Shown piece by piece: positions 16,643 to 24,057 of a DNA stretch of 64,000 nucleotides (positions are counted from its first letter, which is position 1; every line of letters begins with the position of its first letter). Made by a program: the position numbers and the translations under genes. Origin of the DNA: PXAP01 sp046483315 (GTDB taxonomy: Bacteria > Bacteroidota > Bacteroidia > Bacteroidales > PUMT01). Under the pieces are notes generated by a model. It saw nothing but the letters and a program-made list of their open reading frames with translations, had not been told where the DNA came from and did not search any database. The stretch spans positions 1-64,000 of the forward strand of contig JAWODJ010000012.1 in the NCBI GenBank assembly GCA_046483315.1. Direction: 5' to 3'.

Positions 16643-17425
16643 TCAATGAAACAGACTTAAAGGGTAGGTATTGCTGAATTCATGGACTGTTTCAAACATC
16701 TCAGACGACAGTTTGCCGGCTGCATGTTTTACAATGTGTCCGGGTATTTCTTTATAATATGCCTGGGCTATACCTCCCGAGATGGTGGCGATGCTCCTGC
16801 TACCAAGTGAGCCCGCCAGGCTGACGGCACTTTCGAAGTCATTGCTGTCGAGAAAAGCAATAATTGCTTCGGGAACAGATCCCTGGCATGACCGGTCATA
16901 ATAATAATCCTTCCTGATCTGCTCAATTGTCCTGTTCAGATTATACCCGAATGCCGATTCAATATAATCGCGGATCTCATCTTTGGTCCGCCCGTTCCTG
17001 GCAAGGAACACACCTGCTGCTACTGCCTGTGCACCCATTATTCCATCAGGATGATTATGACTTACTTCAGCACTCCTGCGCGCCTCTTCCATGACCTCGG
17101 GGAGAGTCCTGCCCGAAAAGCCTATGGGACTGGCCCGCAGGGCTGCACCATTATTCCAGCTATGGTAAGGCCTTGGATTGTCCTGGCCTAACCACCTTAA
17201 AAAAGCGGTCTCGTAGCCACGACCCGGATACTTCCTCCCGTATAACTGTAATGTCTGGGTGTAATCCCTGCCGTTAAGCAACGAATCCATCACCGCGACG
17301 GTGAGAACACTGTTGCAGGAATAATCGGTTTTACCTGTTGAAAGGGAGTATTCGTTCCCGGCATTTTCTTTGCCGTCATAAAGCATATCCCCGGCAATTG
17401 CTCCTATAATAAGCTTTTCCATCAT
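16643..17425 (-). CDS. ADP-ribosylglycohydrolase-fold protein lacking metal motifs (likely pseudoenzyme)
   Basis: A 260-residue protein clearly homologous to bacterial ADP-ribosylglycohydrolases: GAIAGDM at 8-14, YHSWNNGAALRASPIGF at 87-103, SHNHPDGIMGAQAVAAGVF at 122-140, CQGSVPEAIIAFLDS at 180-194, and GGIAQAYY at 217-224. The family's two Mg-binding motifs are altered. The TDDT expected before VLTVAV reads SCNS (36-39), and the DxDT expected in the SLGGDSDT segment reads SLGSRSIA (206-213), shorter by two residues. The frame is intact through both regions, so this is not a sequencing frameshift. I infer loss of hydrolase activity and perhaps retained ADP-ribose binding. The ATG at 17425 or the adjacent one at 17422 would both serve. 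Confidence 0.8.
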   Translation of the reverse strand: MMEKLIIGAIAGDMLYDGKENAGNEYSLSTGKTDYSCNSVLTVAVMDSLLNGRDYTQTLQLYGRKYPGRGYETAFLRWLGQDNPRPYHSWNNGAALRASPIGFSGRTLPEVMEEARRSAEVSHNHPDGIMGAQAVAAGVFLARNGRTKDEIRDYIESAFGYNLNRTIEQIRKDYYYDRSCQGSVPEAIIAFLDSNDFESAVSLAGSLGSRSIATISGGIAQAYYKEIPGHIVKHAAGKLSSEMFETVHEFSNTYPLSLFH

Positions 17426-17567
17426 AACAATTCAACTCGTTAACACATTTCCTGTAAAGGGTAAAAGTAAAAAACCAATTTAAAAAATAAAAAAACCCGC
17501 CCGACTGATGCTGAGAAAAAAGAAGCCCGGAATTAAATTCCTGCGGGAGGAGTGCAACGGGTAATAA

Positions 17568-18308
17568 TCATTCATCAAAATTATCCGTATCCTCCTGCTT
17601 ATTGACAAAGTCCTTTATCTCCTCCCAGGTGAGAGTTTTCACATTGGTAACTATAAATTCCTTCCTTATAAATCCCCCGTATTGATTGCATTCGGCAATA
17701 GCTTCCCTGAAAACTTCCCTTATGGAGGCCCTGATAGGGACTATTGCCAGCAGAGAGCAGTAATTATCCATAAAATTAAGCACTTCCAGCTCTGCATCAT
17801 ATTTTCTGAGATAATAATCAAATTCCTTCCCGATAATATTCTGCTGAAGCTCGTCAAAAGATGTTTCAAAGCTGTTAATAAGTACAACAAAATATCTGAG
17901 CCTGGAACCCTTTCCCCCCAGTCCGGTTGATATAAAAACCTGGCTTTCATCAAGCAGCTTGCTCTGAAGAAGCATACGGCTTTCCTGGAAAGCCAGAATT
18001 GCCCACTCCTTAAGTCCGCGACCCGGTTGCTTCACATATTTCTCTATGGCACGGTAAGCCTCTACCTCTTCAACAGATGCCAGCCGGGCAAGGAGTTCCT
18101 TTTTACCTTCGGCTGAATAGCGGTTACTGAACAGATTATCGATTATATTATCCAGGCTGACGGATGTTTTGTTTTCTTTTATTTTTTTTGAGAACTCAAA
18201 ATACTCCATCTGCAGGTCAATATCTATCTGCTCTTCCAGTATACTGAAATTCTCGGGAAAATGTCCGAAAATTCCCTCAATGCGTTCATATATATTCTCA
18301 TCATCCAT
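17568..18308 (-). CDS. Conserved hypothetical protein, helical
   Basis: A 246-residue soluble protein that I do not recognise. There is no signal peptide or membrane helix. The central part (about residues 70-130) looks like HEAT or armadillo-type helical pairs (EGKKELLARLASVEEVEAYR, EWAILAFQESRMLL). A beta-containing segment (SRLRYFVVLINS) and a C-terminal acidic tail follow. It appears monocistronic, is divergent from feoAB, and its 142-base gap to the ADP-ribosylglycohydrolase homologue downstream is too long to assume co-transcription. Helical repeats suggest protein-protein interaction. I have no functional assignment. Confidence 0.65.
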   Translation of the reverse strand: MDDENIYERIEGIFGHFPENFSILEEQIDIDLQMEYFEFSKKIKENKTSVSLDNIIDNLFSNRYSAEGKKELLARLASVEEVEAYRAIEKYVKQPGRGLKEWAILAFQESRMLLQSKLLDESQVFISTGLGGKGSRLRYFVVLINSFETSFDELQQNIIGKEFDYYLRKYDAELEVLNFMDNYCSLLAIVPIRASIREVFREAIAECNQYGGFIRKEFIVTNVKTLTWEEIKDFVNKQEDTDNFDE

Positions 18309-18487
18309 AACACCGGTATCCTGTGAACATAGAACGGATATCCTGCATAAAGATTTTAATAAAGCTGAAATTTTTCAGTTTAACAATCACTCTATGCTAA
18401 TAAACTTAACATATTAAACACCGGTTTGCGCACCCTCATATTCTGACAGGTAGCTCCGGTTTAAGATAAAATACCCATTTTAGGGTA

Positions 18488-18518
18488 TTTGAAGGTAACA
18501 TTTAATAAAGTATTTTTG
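18488..18518 (+). promoter_or_regulatory. Bacteroidota-type promoter for feoAB
   Basis: TTTG (18488-18491), a 19-base spacer, and TATTTTTG (18511-18518) match the consensus exactly. The predicted leader before the ATG at 18567 is about 40 bases. No clear Fur box was identified by eye. Confidence 0.7.
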
Positions 18519-18566
18519 CGGTCACATTGAATCACAGGATAAAACAATATTGCTTTTAAACAAAAG

Positions 18567-20954
18567 ATGACCCTTGCAGACCTGCAGAATGACCAGAGCG
18601 GAATAATCACCAAGATCAAGGGTCGTGGTGCATTCCGTAAACGAATTACAGAGATGGGATTTGTAAGGGGCAAGACTGTAAAAGTCATAAAAAACGCCCC
18701 GCTCAGAGATCCGGTAGAATACAGCATTATGGGTTATGAAATCTCTCTCAGAAGAAGTGAAGCAGCCCTTATAGAAGTTGTAACTCCAAAAGAGGCTGCA
18801 GGCGGCGAGAATGAAAAGTTCAGGGGGGTTATCTCGGAAGAGTGGCTCAGGACAAAGGCAGAAAAGAGGGGAAAGATCATCAATGTAGCTATGGTGGGAA
18901 ACCCGAACGCGGGTAAAACAACTCTCTTTAATTTTGCTACCCGCTCAAAGGAAAGAGTTGGCAATTACGGCGGCGTTACAATCGATGCCAAGTATGGCAA
19001 ATTTTCATTGAAGGGCTACAGATTCAATATAGTCGATCTTCCCGGAACATATTCGCTTACAGCCTGGTCGCCCGAAGAACTCTTCGTCAGAGACCACATT
19101 ACCGGCAAGATGCCCGATGTGGTAATCAATGTGGTTGATGCCTCCAACCTGGAGCGCAATCTTTACCTTACCACCCAGCTTATAGATATGGATATTAAGG
19201 TGGTAATGGCCATGAATATGTATGATGAATTGCTTGAAGCGGGCAATACCATTGATTATGAGTCACTGGGCAAGATGACAGGAGTGCCTGTTGTGCCTAC
19301 TATCGGGTCAAAAAATATCGGCATATCCGATCTCTTCCAGAAAGTTATTGATGTGTATGAGGACAGGGACAGGGATATGAGGCATGTACACATCAATTAC
19401 GGGCATGATATTGAAAATTCCCTCGCTCGTATACAGGAAAAAATAAAGCACAGGGACAACATGCACCTTACCGATAAAATATCCTCCAGGTTCCTGGCAA
19501 TTAAGCTGCTGGAGAAAGACCGGGATGCAGCAGATAAGATTTCTGTTCTTAAAAATGCCGCTGAGATAAACGATACAGCGGAAAGGGAGGTGAAGCGGCT
19601 TGAATCGGCAATTGGCAGCGACAGTGAAACGCTGGTTACCGATGCCAAATACGGCTTTGTTTCAGGGGCTCTGAGGGAAACCATGACGCGCGGCCATAAT
19701 GAAAGGCAAAAAAAATCTGAGCTTATTGACACCATCCTTACCCACCAGGTTCTGGGATTCCCCGTTTTCCTGCTTTTTATCTATATCATGTTTCAGGCCA
19801 CCTTTTCACTTGGCGCCTACCCCATGGAATGGATTGAGAAGGCTGTTTCTGCCGCAGGAAGTTTTCTGGATTCCCGTATGAGTGAAGGCAGTCTTAAAGA
19901 CCTTCTTATTAACGGAATAATCGGGGGTGTGGGAGGAGTGATCGTATTCCTCCCCAACATACTGATACTGTTTTTCTTTATTTCACTGATGGAAGATACG
20001 GGATACATGGCGAGAGCGGCTTTTATCATGGATAAGCTGATGCATAAGATTGGCCTGCACGGAAAATCATTTATCCCTCTTATCATGGGCTTTGGATGTA
20101 ATGTCCCCGCAATAATGGCTACGAGGACAATAGAAAACCGCAATAACCGGCTACTGACAATGCTTATCAATCCATTTATGTCATGCAGCGCCCGCCTGCC
20201 GGTATATGTCCTGATCATAGGCGCCTTTTTTCCCGATCATGCGGGAACGGTGCTTTTCAGCATGTATGGTTTCGGAATACTTATGGCGGTAGTTGTGGCC
20301 ATCGTGTTCAAAAACCTCCTTTTCCGGTCGGAAGACATTCCCTTTGTGATGGAACTGCCCCCCTACAGGATACCAACGCTGAAGACCACCACACGACATA
20401 TGTGGCACAAGGGATCACAGTACCTGAAAAAGATGGGCGGCATCATCCTTGTTGCCTCTGTAATAATATGGGCACTGGGATACTACCCCAGGAACCCGGA
20501 ATTACCGGCAGATCATGACACCTCCACGGCTGAAAGACAACAGGAATCATACATAGGGAAGATCGGCAGGTTCATTGAGCCGGCAATCAGGCCCCTTGGA
20601 TTTGACTGGAAAATGGGTGTCGCATTGCTTTCGGGTGTTGCCGCCAAGGAGATAGTTGTAAGCACTATGGGAGTGTTGTATCACGCAAGCACTGAAGCCA
20701 GTCTCCCTACTGAGACACTTGGAGAAAAGCTTCAGAAACAAACATACCCGGACGGGACAAAAGTATTCACCACGGCCTCGGCACTCTCTTTTCTGGTGTT
20801 CATCCTCCTCTATTTTCCATGTGTGGCAGTGATAGCAGCCATAAAAAATGAATCGGGTCACTGGAAATGGGCTGCATTTACTGTCTTCTATACTACCGGA
20901 CTGGCATGGATAATGTCATTTCTGGTTTACCGGGTTACGAACCTGATATTATAA
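18567..20954 (+). CDS. feoB: Ferrous iron transporter, FeoA-FeoB fusion
   Basis: Imports Fe2+ across the inner membrane. The 795-residue protein fuses an N-terminal SH3-like FeoA domain (about residues 1-75, FRKRITEMGFVRGKTVKV) to FeoB. FeoB has a G-protein domain with G1 GNPNAGKT at 111-118, G3 DLPG, and G4 NMYD, then helical spacer and two Gate domains with about eight membrane helices (for example VIVFLPNILILFFFISLMED and GFGCNVPAIMATRTIENR). Fusion of FeoA and FeoB is common in Bacteroidota. The gene has a perfect consensus promoter. It is followed after 16 bases by a small Cys-rich membrane protein gene that completes the operon. Confidence 0.95.
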   Translation: MTLADLQNDQSGIITKIKGRGAFRKRITEMGFVRGKTVKVIKNAPLRDPVEYSIMGYEISLRRSEAALIEVVTPKEAAGGENEKFRGVISEEWLRTKAEKRGKIINVAMVGNPNAGKTTLFNFATRSKERVGNYGGVTIDAKYGKFSLKGYRFNIVDLPGTYSLTAWSPEELFVRDHITGKMPDVVINVVDASNLERNLYLTTQLIDMDIKVVMAMNMYDELLEAGNTIDYESLGKMTGVPVVPTIGSKNIGISDLFQKVIDVYEDRDRDMRHVHINYGHDIENSLARIQEKIKHRDNMHLTDKISSRFLAIKLLEKDRDAADKISVLKNAAEINDTAEREVKRLESAIGSDSETLVTDAKYGFVSGALRETMTRGHNERQKKSELIDTILTHQVLGFPVFLLFIYIMFQATFSLGAYPMEWIEKAVSAAGSFLDSRMSEGSLKDLLINGIIGGVGGVIVFLPNILILFFFISLMEDTGYMARAAFIMDKLMHKIGLHGKSFIPLIMGFGCNVPAIMATRTIENRNNRLLTMLINPFMSCSARLPVYVLIIGAFFPDHAGTVLFSMYGFGILMAVVVAIVFKNLLFRSEDIPFVMELPPYRIPTLKTTTRHMWHKGSQYLKKMGGIILVASVIIWALGYYPRNPELPADHDTSTAERQQESYIGKIGRFIEPAIRPLGFDWKMGVALLSGVAAKEIVVSTMGVLYHASTEASLPTETLGEKLQKQTYPDGTKVFTTASALSFLVFILLYFPCVAVIAAIKNESGHWKWAAFTVFYTTGLAWIMSFLVYRVTNLIL

Positions 20955-20970
20955 CTGATAACCAGGCATT

Positions 20971-21123
20971 ATGCAGGATATAGCAACATACTCGATAATT
21001 ATTTATGCCTTGTCATACACGGTTTACCACATTGCACGGATCTTTTTGCCGGAAAGGGAAAGGACAGGTAAAAGCCGCTGTTCATCATGTGCAGGATGCA
21101 GCTTAAGAAAGGATCGTTCCTGA
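20971..21123 (+). CDS. FeoB-associated Cys-rich membrane protein
   Basis: A 50-residue protein beginning MQDIATYSIIIYALSYTVYH. It has one N-terminal transmembrane helix (about residues 6-26), a basic turn, and a C-terminal CSSCAGC motif (cysteines 37, 40, 43). This matches the small FeoB-associated cysteine-rich proteins found directly downstream of feoB in many bacteria, whose role may be to accept or sense iron or to stabilise FeoB. The start follows the feoB stop by 16 bases in the same direction. Small size, position and CxxCxxC together make the call. Confidence 0.85.
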   Translation: MQDIATYSIIIYALSYTVYHIARIFLPERERTGKSRCSSCAGCSLRKDRS

Positions 21124-21127
21124 ACGG

Positions 21128-21160
21128 CACCCGTTGATTATTGCATCCGGCAACGGGGTG
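21128..21160 (+). terminator. Hairpin after the feo operon
   Basis: CACCCGTTG (21128-21136) pairs with CAACGGGGTG (21151-21160) with one bulged G. It lies directly after the stop of the Cys-rich gene. No strong T-run follows, so it is a weak terminator candidate. Confidence 0.35.
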
Positions 21161-21184
21161 AATGTTTAAGCATACAGGAAACAA

Positions 21185-21213
21185 TTGTCCCCTTTAAAAA
21201 ATTTGTATGTTTG
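21185..21213 (+). promoter_or_regulatory. Promoter for the DUF456 gene, possibly leaderless
   Basis: TTG (21185-21187), an 18-base spacer, and TATGTTTG (21206-21213) match the Bacteroidota consensus. The ATG at 21221 begins only 7 bases after the -7 box, about where transcription should start, so the mRNA may be leaderless. Confidence 0.55.
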
Positions 21214-21220
21214 CACTAAT

Positions 21221-21715
21221 ATGGATGTAGCGCTTCTCTCGATATCGGTCATTCTGATCCTGACCGGCCTGGCCGGCTGCTTCCTGCCGGTCGTGCCCGG
21301 ACCGCCCTTAAGTTTCCTGGGGCTGTTGATGGTTCATTTCACAGCTTATACCTCTTTTACCGTTGAATTCCTGTTACTGATGGCCTTCATTGCCCTTTCG
21401 GTCACGATAATAGACTTTCTTGTACCGGTCTGGGCAACCAGAAAATTCGGAGGTTCAAAGTATGGCATGTGGGGTGCCGGGATCGGAATATTTGCAGGCA
21501 TATTCTTCCTGCCGCCGATCGGACTGATAGCAGGTCCCCTTGCAGGTGCGATTCTCGGGGAGCTGATAAAAGGATCAGGCGGCAGAAATGCCATTGTGGC
21601 GGGATTAGGTTCATTTGCCGGATTTCTGATGGGAGTGGGACTAAAGCTTGCCGCATCCCTTACCATGACAATATATTTTGTTAAAGCCCTCTTCCCTTCC
21701 ACGCCTGCACTCTGA
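21221..21715 (+). CDS. DUF456 family membrane protein
   Basis: A 164-residue integral membrane protein with about four helices and many glycines, matching the DUF456 family: ILTGLAGCFLPVVPGPPLSF near the N-terminus, then the GGSKYGMWGAGIGIFAG and FFLPPIGLIAGPLAGAILGE segments that contain glycine-zipper-like repeats. Function is unknown. An in-frame TTG at 21185 would add 12 residues but lies within the promoter, so the ATG at 21221 is preferred. It is convergent with the next gene. Confidence 0.85.
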   Translation: MDVALLSISVILILTGLAGCFLPVVPGPPLSFLGLLMVHFTAYTSFTVEFLLLMAFIALSVTIIDFLVPVWATRKFGGSKYGMWGAGIGIFAGIFFLPPIGLIAGPLAGAILGELIKGSGGRNAIVAGLGSFAGFLMGVGLKLAASLTMTIYFVKALFPSTPAL

Positions 21716-21808
21716 AAAGCATGCAGCCGTCTGCCACGCCTCCTTAACCGGCACAGGCGTCTTAACAAACCTGTTACGATGACAGCAGGCAATTCCCGCT
21801 ATCCGGGA

Positions 21809-23674
21809 TTATCTCCTGCTATCTTCAATGGCATCATAAAACACCTGCAAAATTCCCGTCCTTATGTTAAGTGTGCTTATTAGGTTATTATGCCTTGTGG
21901 GGTACACCCTGTTGGAAAGGAATATGTACAGCAGGTCATATTCGGGATCCATCCAAACAAAGGTTCCGGTAAAACCGCTGTGGCCAAAACTTGAAGATGA
22001 TGCTCCCGGACACGGATAAGCCCTTTCGGGGGAAAGGGTATCATTATCAGGCAGGGGTTTGTCAAAACCCAGTCCCCTCCTGTTGTTGCTCTCCGGAAAC
22101 TGTACCCTGGCAAATTCCCTTACTGCTTCCCCGGAAATGTACCTTCTGCCACCGTACTCACCCCCGTTCAGGTACATCTGCATAAGTTTTGCAAGGTCGC
22201 CCGCATTAGAGAACAGTCCCGCATTGCCACTGATGCCGCCCAGCACGGCAGAAGCCTCATCGTGTACATATCCGTGCACCAGCTCTCTTCTGAAGTTATT
22301 ATCCACCTCGGTGGGCACTATACGGTGTGCGGGAAAATGGTGCAGGGGATTATAGCGCAGGGAAACGGCGCCCAGGGGCTCATAAAAATCCTGGTAGAGG
22401 GCATCGGTATAAGGTCTTCCGTCAACAGCCGATATAACTTCCGGAGAAATAATAAAAGGCAGGCATGAATATCTGTACTCCCCGTGCGGGGAAAGATTGC
22501 TTTTTCTGATAGACCGGTAAACCTTTTTGCGAAATCTGTCCCTGAGATAGAGATGACTGCCTATTTCAAGAGAAAAACCGTCCAGTTGCTCATGCCGGAA
22601 CCACCGCCTTTTGTAATGCCCTCTCCTTAACGTCTGTTCCCAGTAGTTAATGTAGGGAACTATACCGGACCGGTGAGTGAGGAGGTCACGCAAAACAAGA
22701 TCCTCCTTGTCGGATGGCCTGAACAGACGGTTCTTCCAGTCGTCCCAGTAATGGCTGAGCGGCATATCCATGTCCACCCGGCCCTCGTCATACAGTTTCA
22801 TATATAAGGGCAGGGGACCTGAGATTTTTGTTACAGAAGCCAGGTCATAAATATCATCCTTTTCAACCGCCACCCTGCCCGAATAGGTATGATGGCCGTA
22901 TGCCCGGTCAAAGATAATGCTGCCCCCTTTCGCCGCGAGAACCCTGCAACCCGGGAATGCCTGTAATGACAGTGCCTCCCCTACGATCGAATCAATATGC
23001 CTGTTCAGCATCCGACCGTCAAGGCCATGCTCCTCCGGAACGGTGTATTTCAGACGCAGTCCCCCCCCGGTATGCAGCCCTGCCCCTGCGGGAAACAATT
23101 TCCCCGCAGGCACCGGCATGGTGCCCGACGCCCCGATTGCACCAAAAACAAGCTGTGCAGCAAGATCCTGAACCAGCGCATCATCATTGTACGCCAGCAC
23201 AAGTCCGTCAACATTCTCAATACCCCTCCATTGCCCCAGGTAGAGGGGCGGGCCTAAAAAGACCACCACCGATTCCTTCTGCTGCAAAACAGGCATCAGC
23301 TCATTCAGCAAAGCCCTGTAATCATAATTGACAGAAAGGGCAGCAGCGGTTATGCCGGCAATTATCCGGTCATACTGTGCCAGTTCAATTAACCCCCTGG
23401 CTTTTGATTCGGGGCAGTGCGGATCAATGCTGATAACCGGCATATCAAGATAATCGTTCAGCCTGGATACAAAATCATCGGCCCTGCCTAAAGTGAGGCA
23501 GGCAAAGCTCCCCTGTTCAAGATTCTTCAATGGAAGCACCCCGTCCCTGTTCAGCAGAACGGTCAACGATTCCTCTATAACCTTTCGTTCTGCCTGCTCA
23601 TTTCCCGGAATGTTTACGGGTAGAAACAAAAAAAATGAACTTAACGCGATAAAAAGATTGCAGAATCTGATCAT
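21809..23674 (-). CDS. Serine hydrolase (class C beta-lactamase-like) with GH3 C-terminal domain, lacking the GH3 catalytic domain
   Basis: A 621-residue exported protein (signal peptide at 1-23). Residues about 38-200 resemble the GH3 C-terminal alpha/beta sandwich (LTVLLNRDGVLPLKNL, LVFGAIGASGTMPV). From about 220 to the end is a beta-lactamase/esterase-like domain with SxxK at 280-283 (SVTK), Tyr402 within YSC, and HSGFTG at 565-570. It is a paralogue of the 1018-residue protein at 30.2-33.3 kb, but the GH3 TIM-barrel domain is absent, and the paralogue's YSD reads YSC here. The reading frame is open and starts with a good signal peptide, so it is not simply a broken fragment. The likely role is cell-wall peptide or ester hydrolysis. 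Confidence 0.85.
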   Translation of the reverse strand: MIRFCNLFIALSSFFLFLPVNIPGNEQAERKVIEESLTVLLNRDGVLPLKNLEQGSFACLTLGRADDFVSRLNDYLDMPVISIDPHCPESKARGLIELAQYDRIIAGITAAALSVNYDYRALLNELMPVLQQKESVVVFLGPPLYLGQWRGIENVDGLVLAYNDDALVQDLAAQLVFGAIGASGTMPVPAGKLFPAGAGLHTGGGLRLKYTVPEEHGLDGRMLNRHIDSIVGEALSLQAFPGCRVLAAKGGSIIFDRAYGHHTYSGRVAVEKDDIYDLASVTKISGPLPLYMKLYDEGRVDMDMPLSHYWDDWKNRLFRPSDKEDLVLRDLLTHRSGIVPYINYWEQTLRRGHYKRRWFRHEQLDGFSLEIGSHLYLRDRFRKKVYRSIRKSNLSPHGEYRYSCLPFIISPEVISAVDGRPYTDALYQDFYEPLGAVSLRYNPLHHFPAHRIVPTEVDNNFRRELVHGYVHDEASAVLGGISGNAGLFSNAGDLAKLMQMYLNGGEYGGRRYISGEAVREFARVQFPESNNRRGLGFDKPLPDNDTLSPERAYPCPGASSSSFGHSGFTGTFVWMDPEYDLLYIFLSNRVYPTRHNNLISTLNIRTGILQVFYDAIEDSRR

Positions 23675-23746
23675 TAAATATATATTTGGTTACATCCCCT
23701 GCAGTTAGTTTGATACACCTGAGACAGGTTGACAGAAACAAATGAA

Positions 23747-23799
23747 CATAAAATTTTTTCATCTTAAATTACATACAGGCAAGATGAAAAAATTTTATG
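23747..23799. repeat. Perfect 19-bp inverted repeat
   Basis: CATAAAATTTTTTCATCTT (23747-23765) is exactly complementary to 23781-23799, with a 15-base loop. The core AAATTTTTTCA/TGAAAAAATTT recurs in the inverted repeat at 55758-55800, so it may belong to a dispersed family. Confidence 0.7.
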
Positions 23800-23819
23800 A
23801 AAAAGCGAAGCGGTTCCGA

Positions 23820-23872
23820 CTGTAAGTCGAAATTTTGTTGTTTAATTGAAACAAAATTTCGGCTTTTTACAG
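23820..23872. repeat. Second, compound inverted repeat
   Basis: CGAAATTTTGTT (23828-23839) pairs with AACAAAATTTCG (23850-23861), and outer CTGTAA (23820-23825) pairs with TTACAG (23867-23872). CGACT-GTA-AGTCG (23817-23829) is an alternative small hairpin that competes with the larger stem. Confidence 0.6.
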
Positions 23873-23970
23873 ATGAAATGTAATTAAAAACTATAAAACA
23901 CTATTATGGCATATGAAATCTATAATTTAAAAAAAACAGACCTGAACAAATCATATTTGTCATAAAAAAA

Positions 23971-23999
23971 TTGCCATCTGTTAAAAAACAACTATTTTG
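23971..23999 (+). promoter_or_regulatory. Candidate promoter for pepD
   Basis: TTG (23971-23973), a 19-base spacer, and TATTTTG (23993-23999), one base shorter than consensus, lie about 60 bases upstream of the pepD ATG. Confidence 0.35.
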
Positions 24000-24057
24000 C
24001 GCATCTAACAATTTTTCATCAGATTACTCACTTTAACAATTTTTGCTTCTGTTTATC

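Larger units (their letters stand above)
23675..24057. other. Intergenic region with several hairpins
   Basis: This 383-base stretch between two divergent genes is AT-rich. It contains the two inverted-repeat structures annotated at 23747-23799 and 23820-23872, and the candidate pepD promoter at 23971-23999. No ORF with coding character was seen. Confidence 0.5.

Noticed and set aside
16643..17425. Frameshift as the cause of the missing ADP-ribosylglycohydrolase metal motifs
   Set aside because: Similarity to the family continues in the same frame on both sides of each altered motif, so a simple frameshift does not explain the change.
21809..23674. The short GH3/serine-hydrolase gene as a pseudogene
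   Set aside because: It has an intact signal peptide, an open frame and the SxxK and HSGFTG motifs, so it is more likely a functional shorter paralogue.
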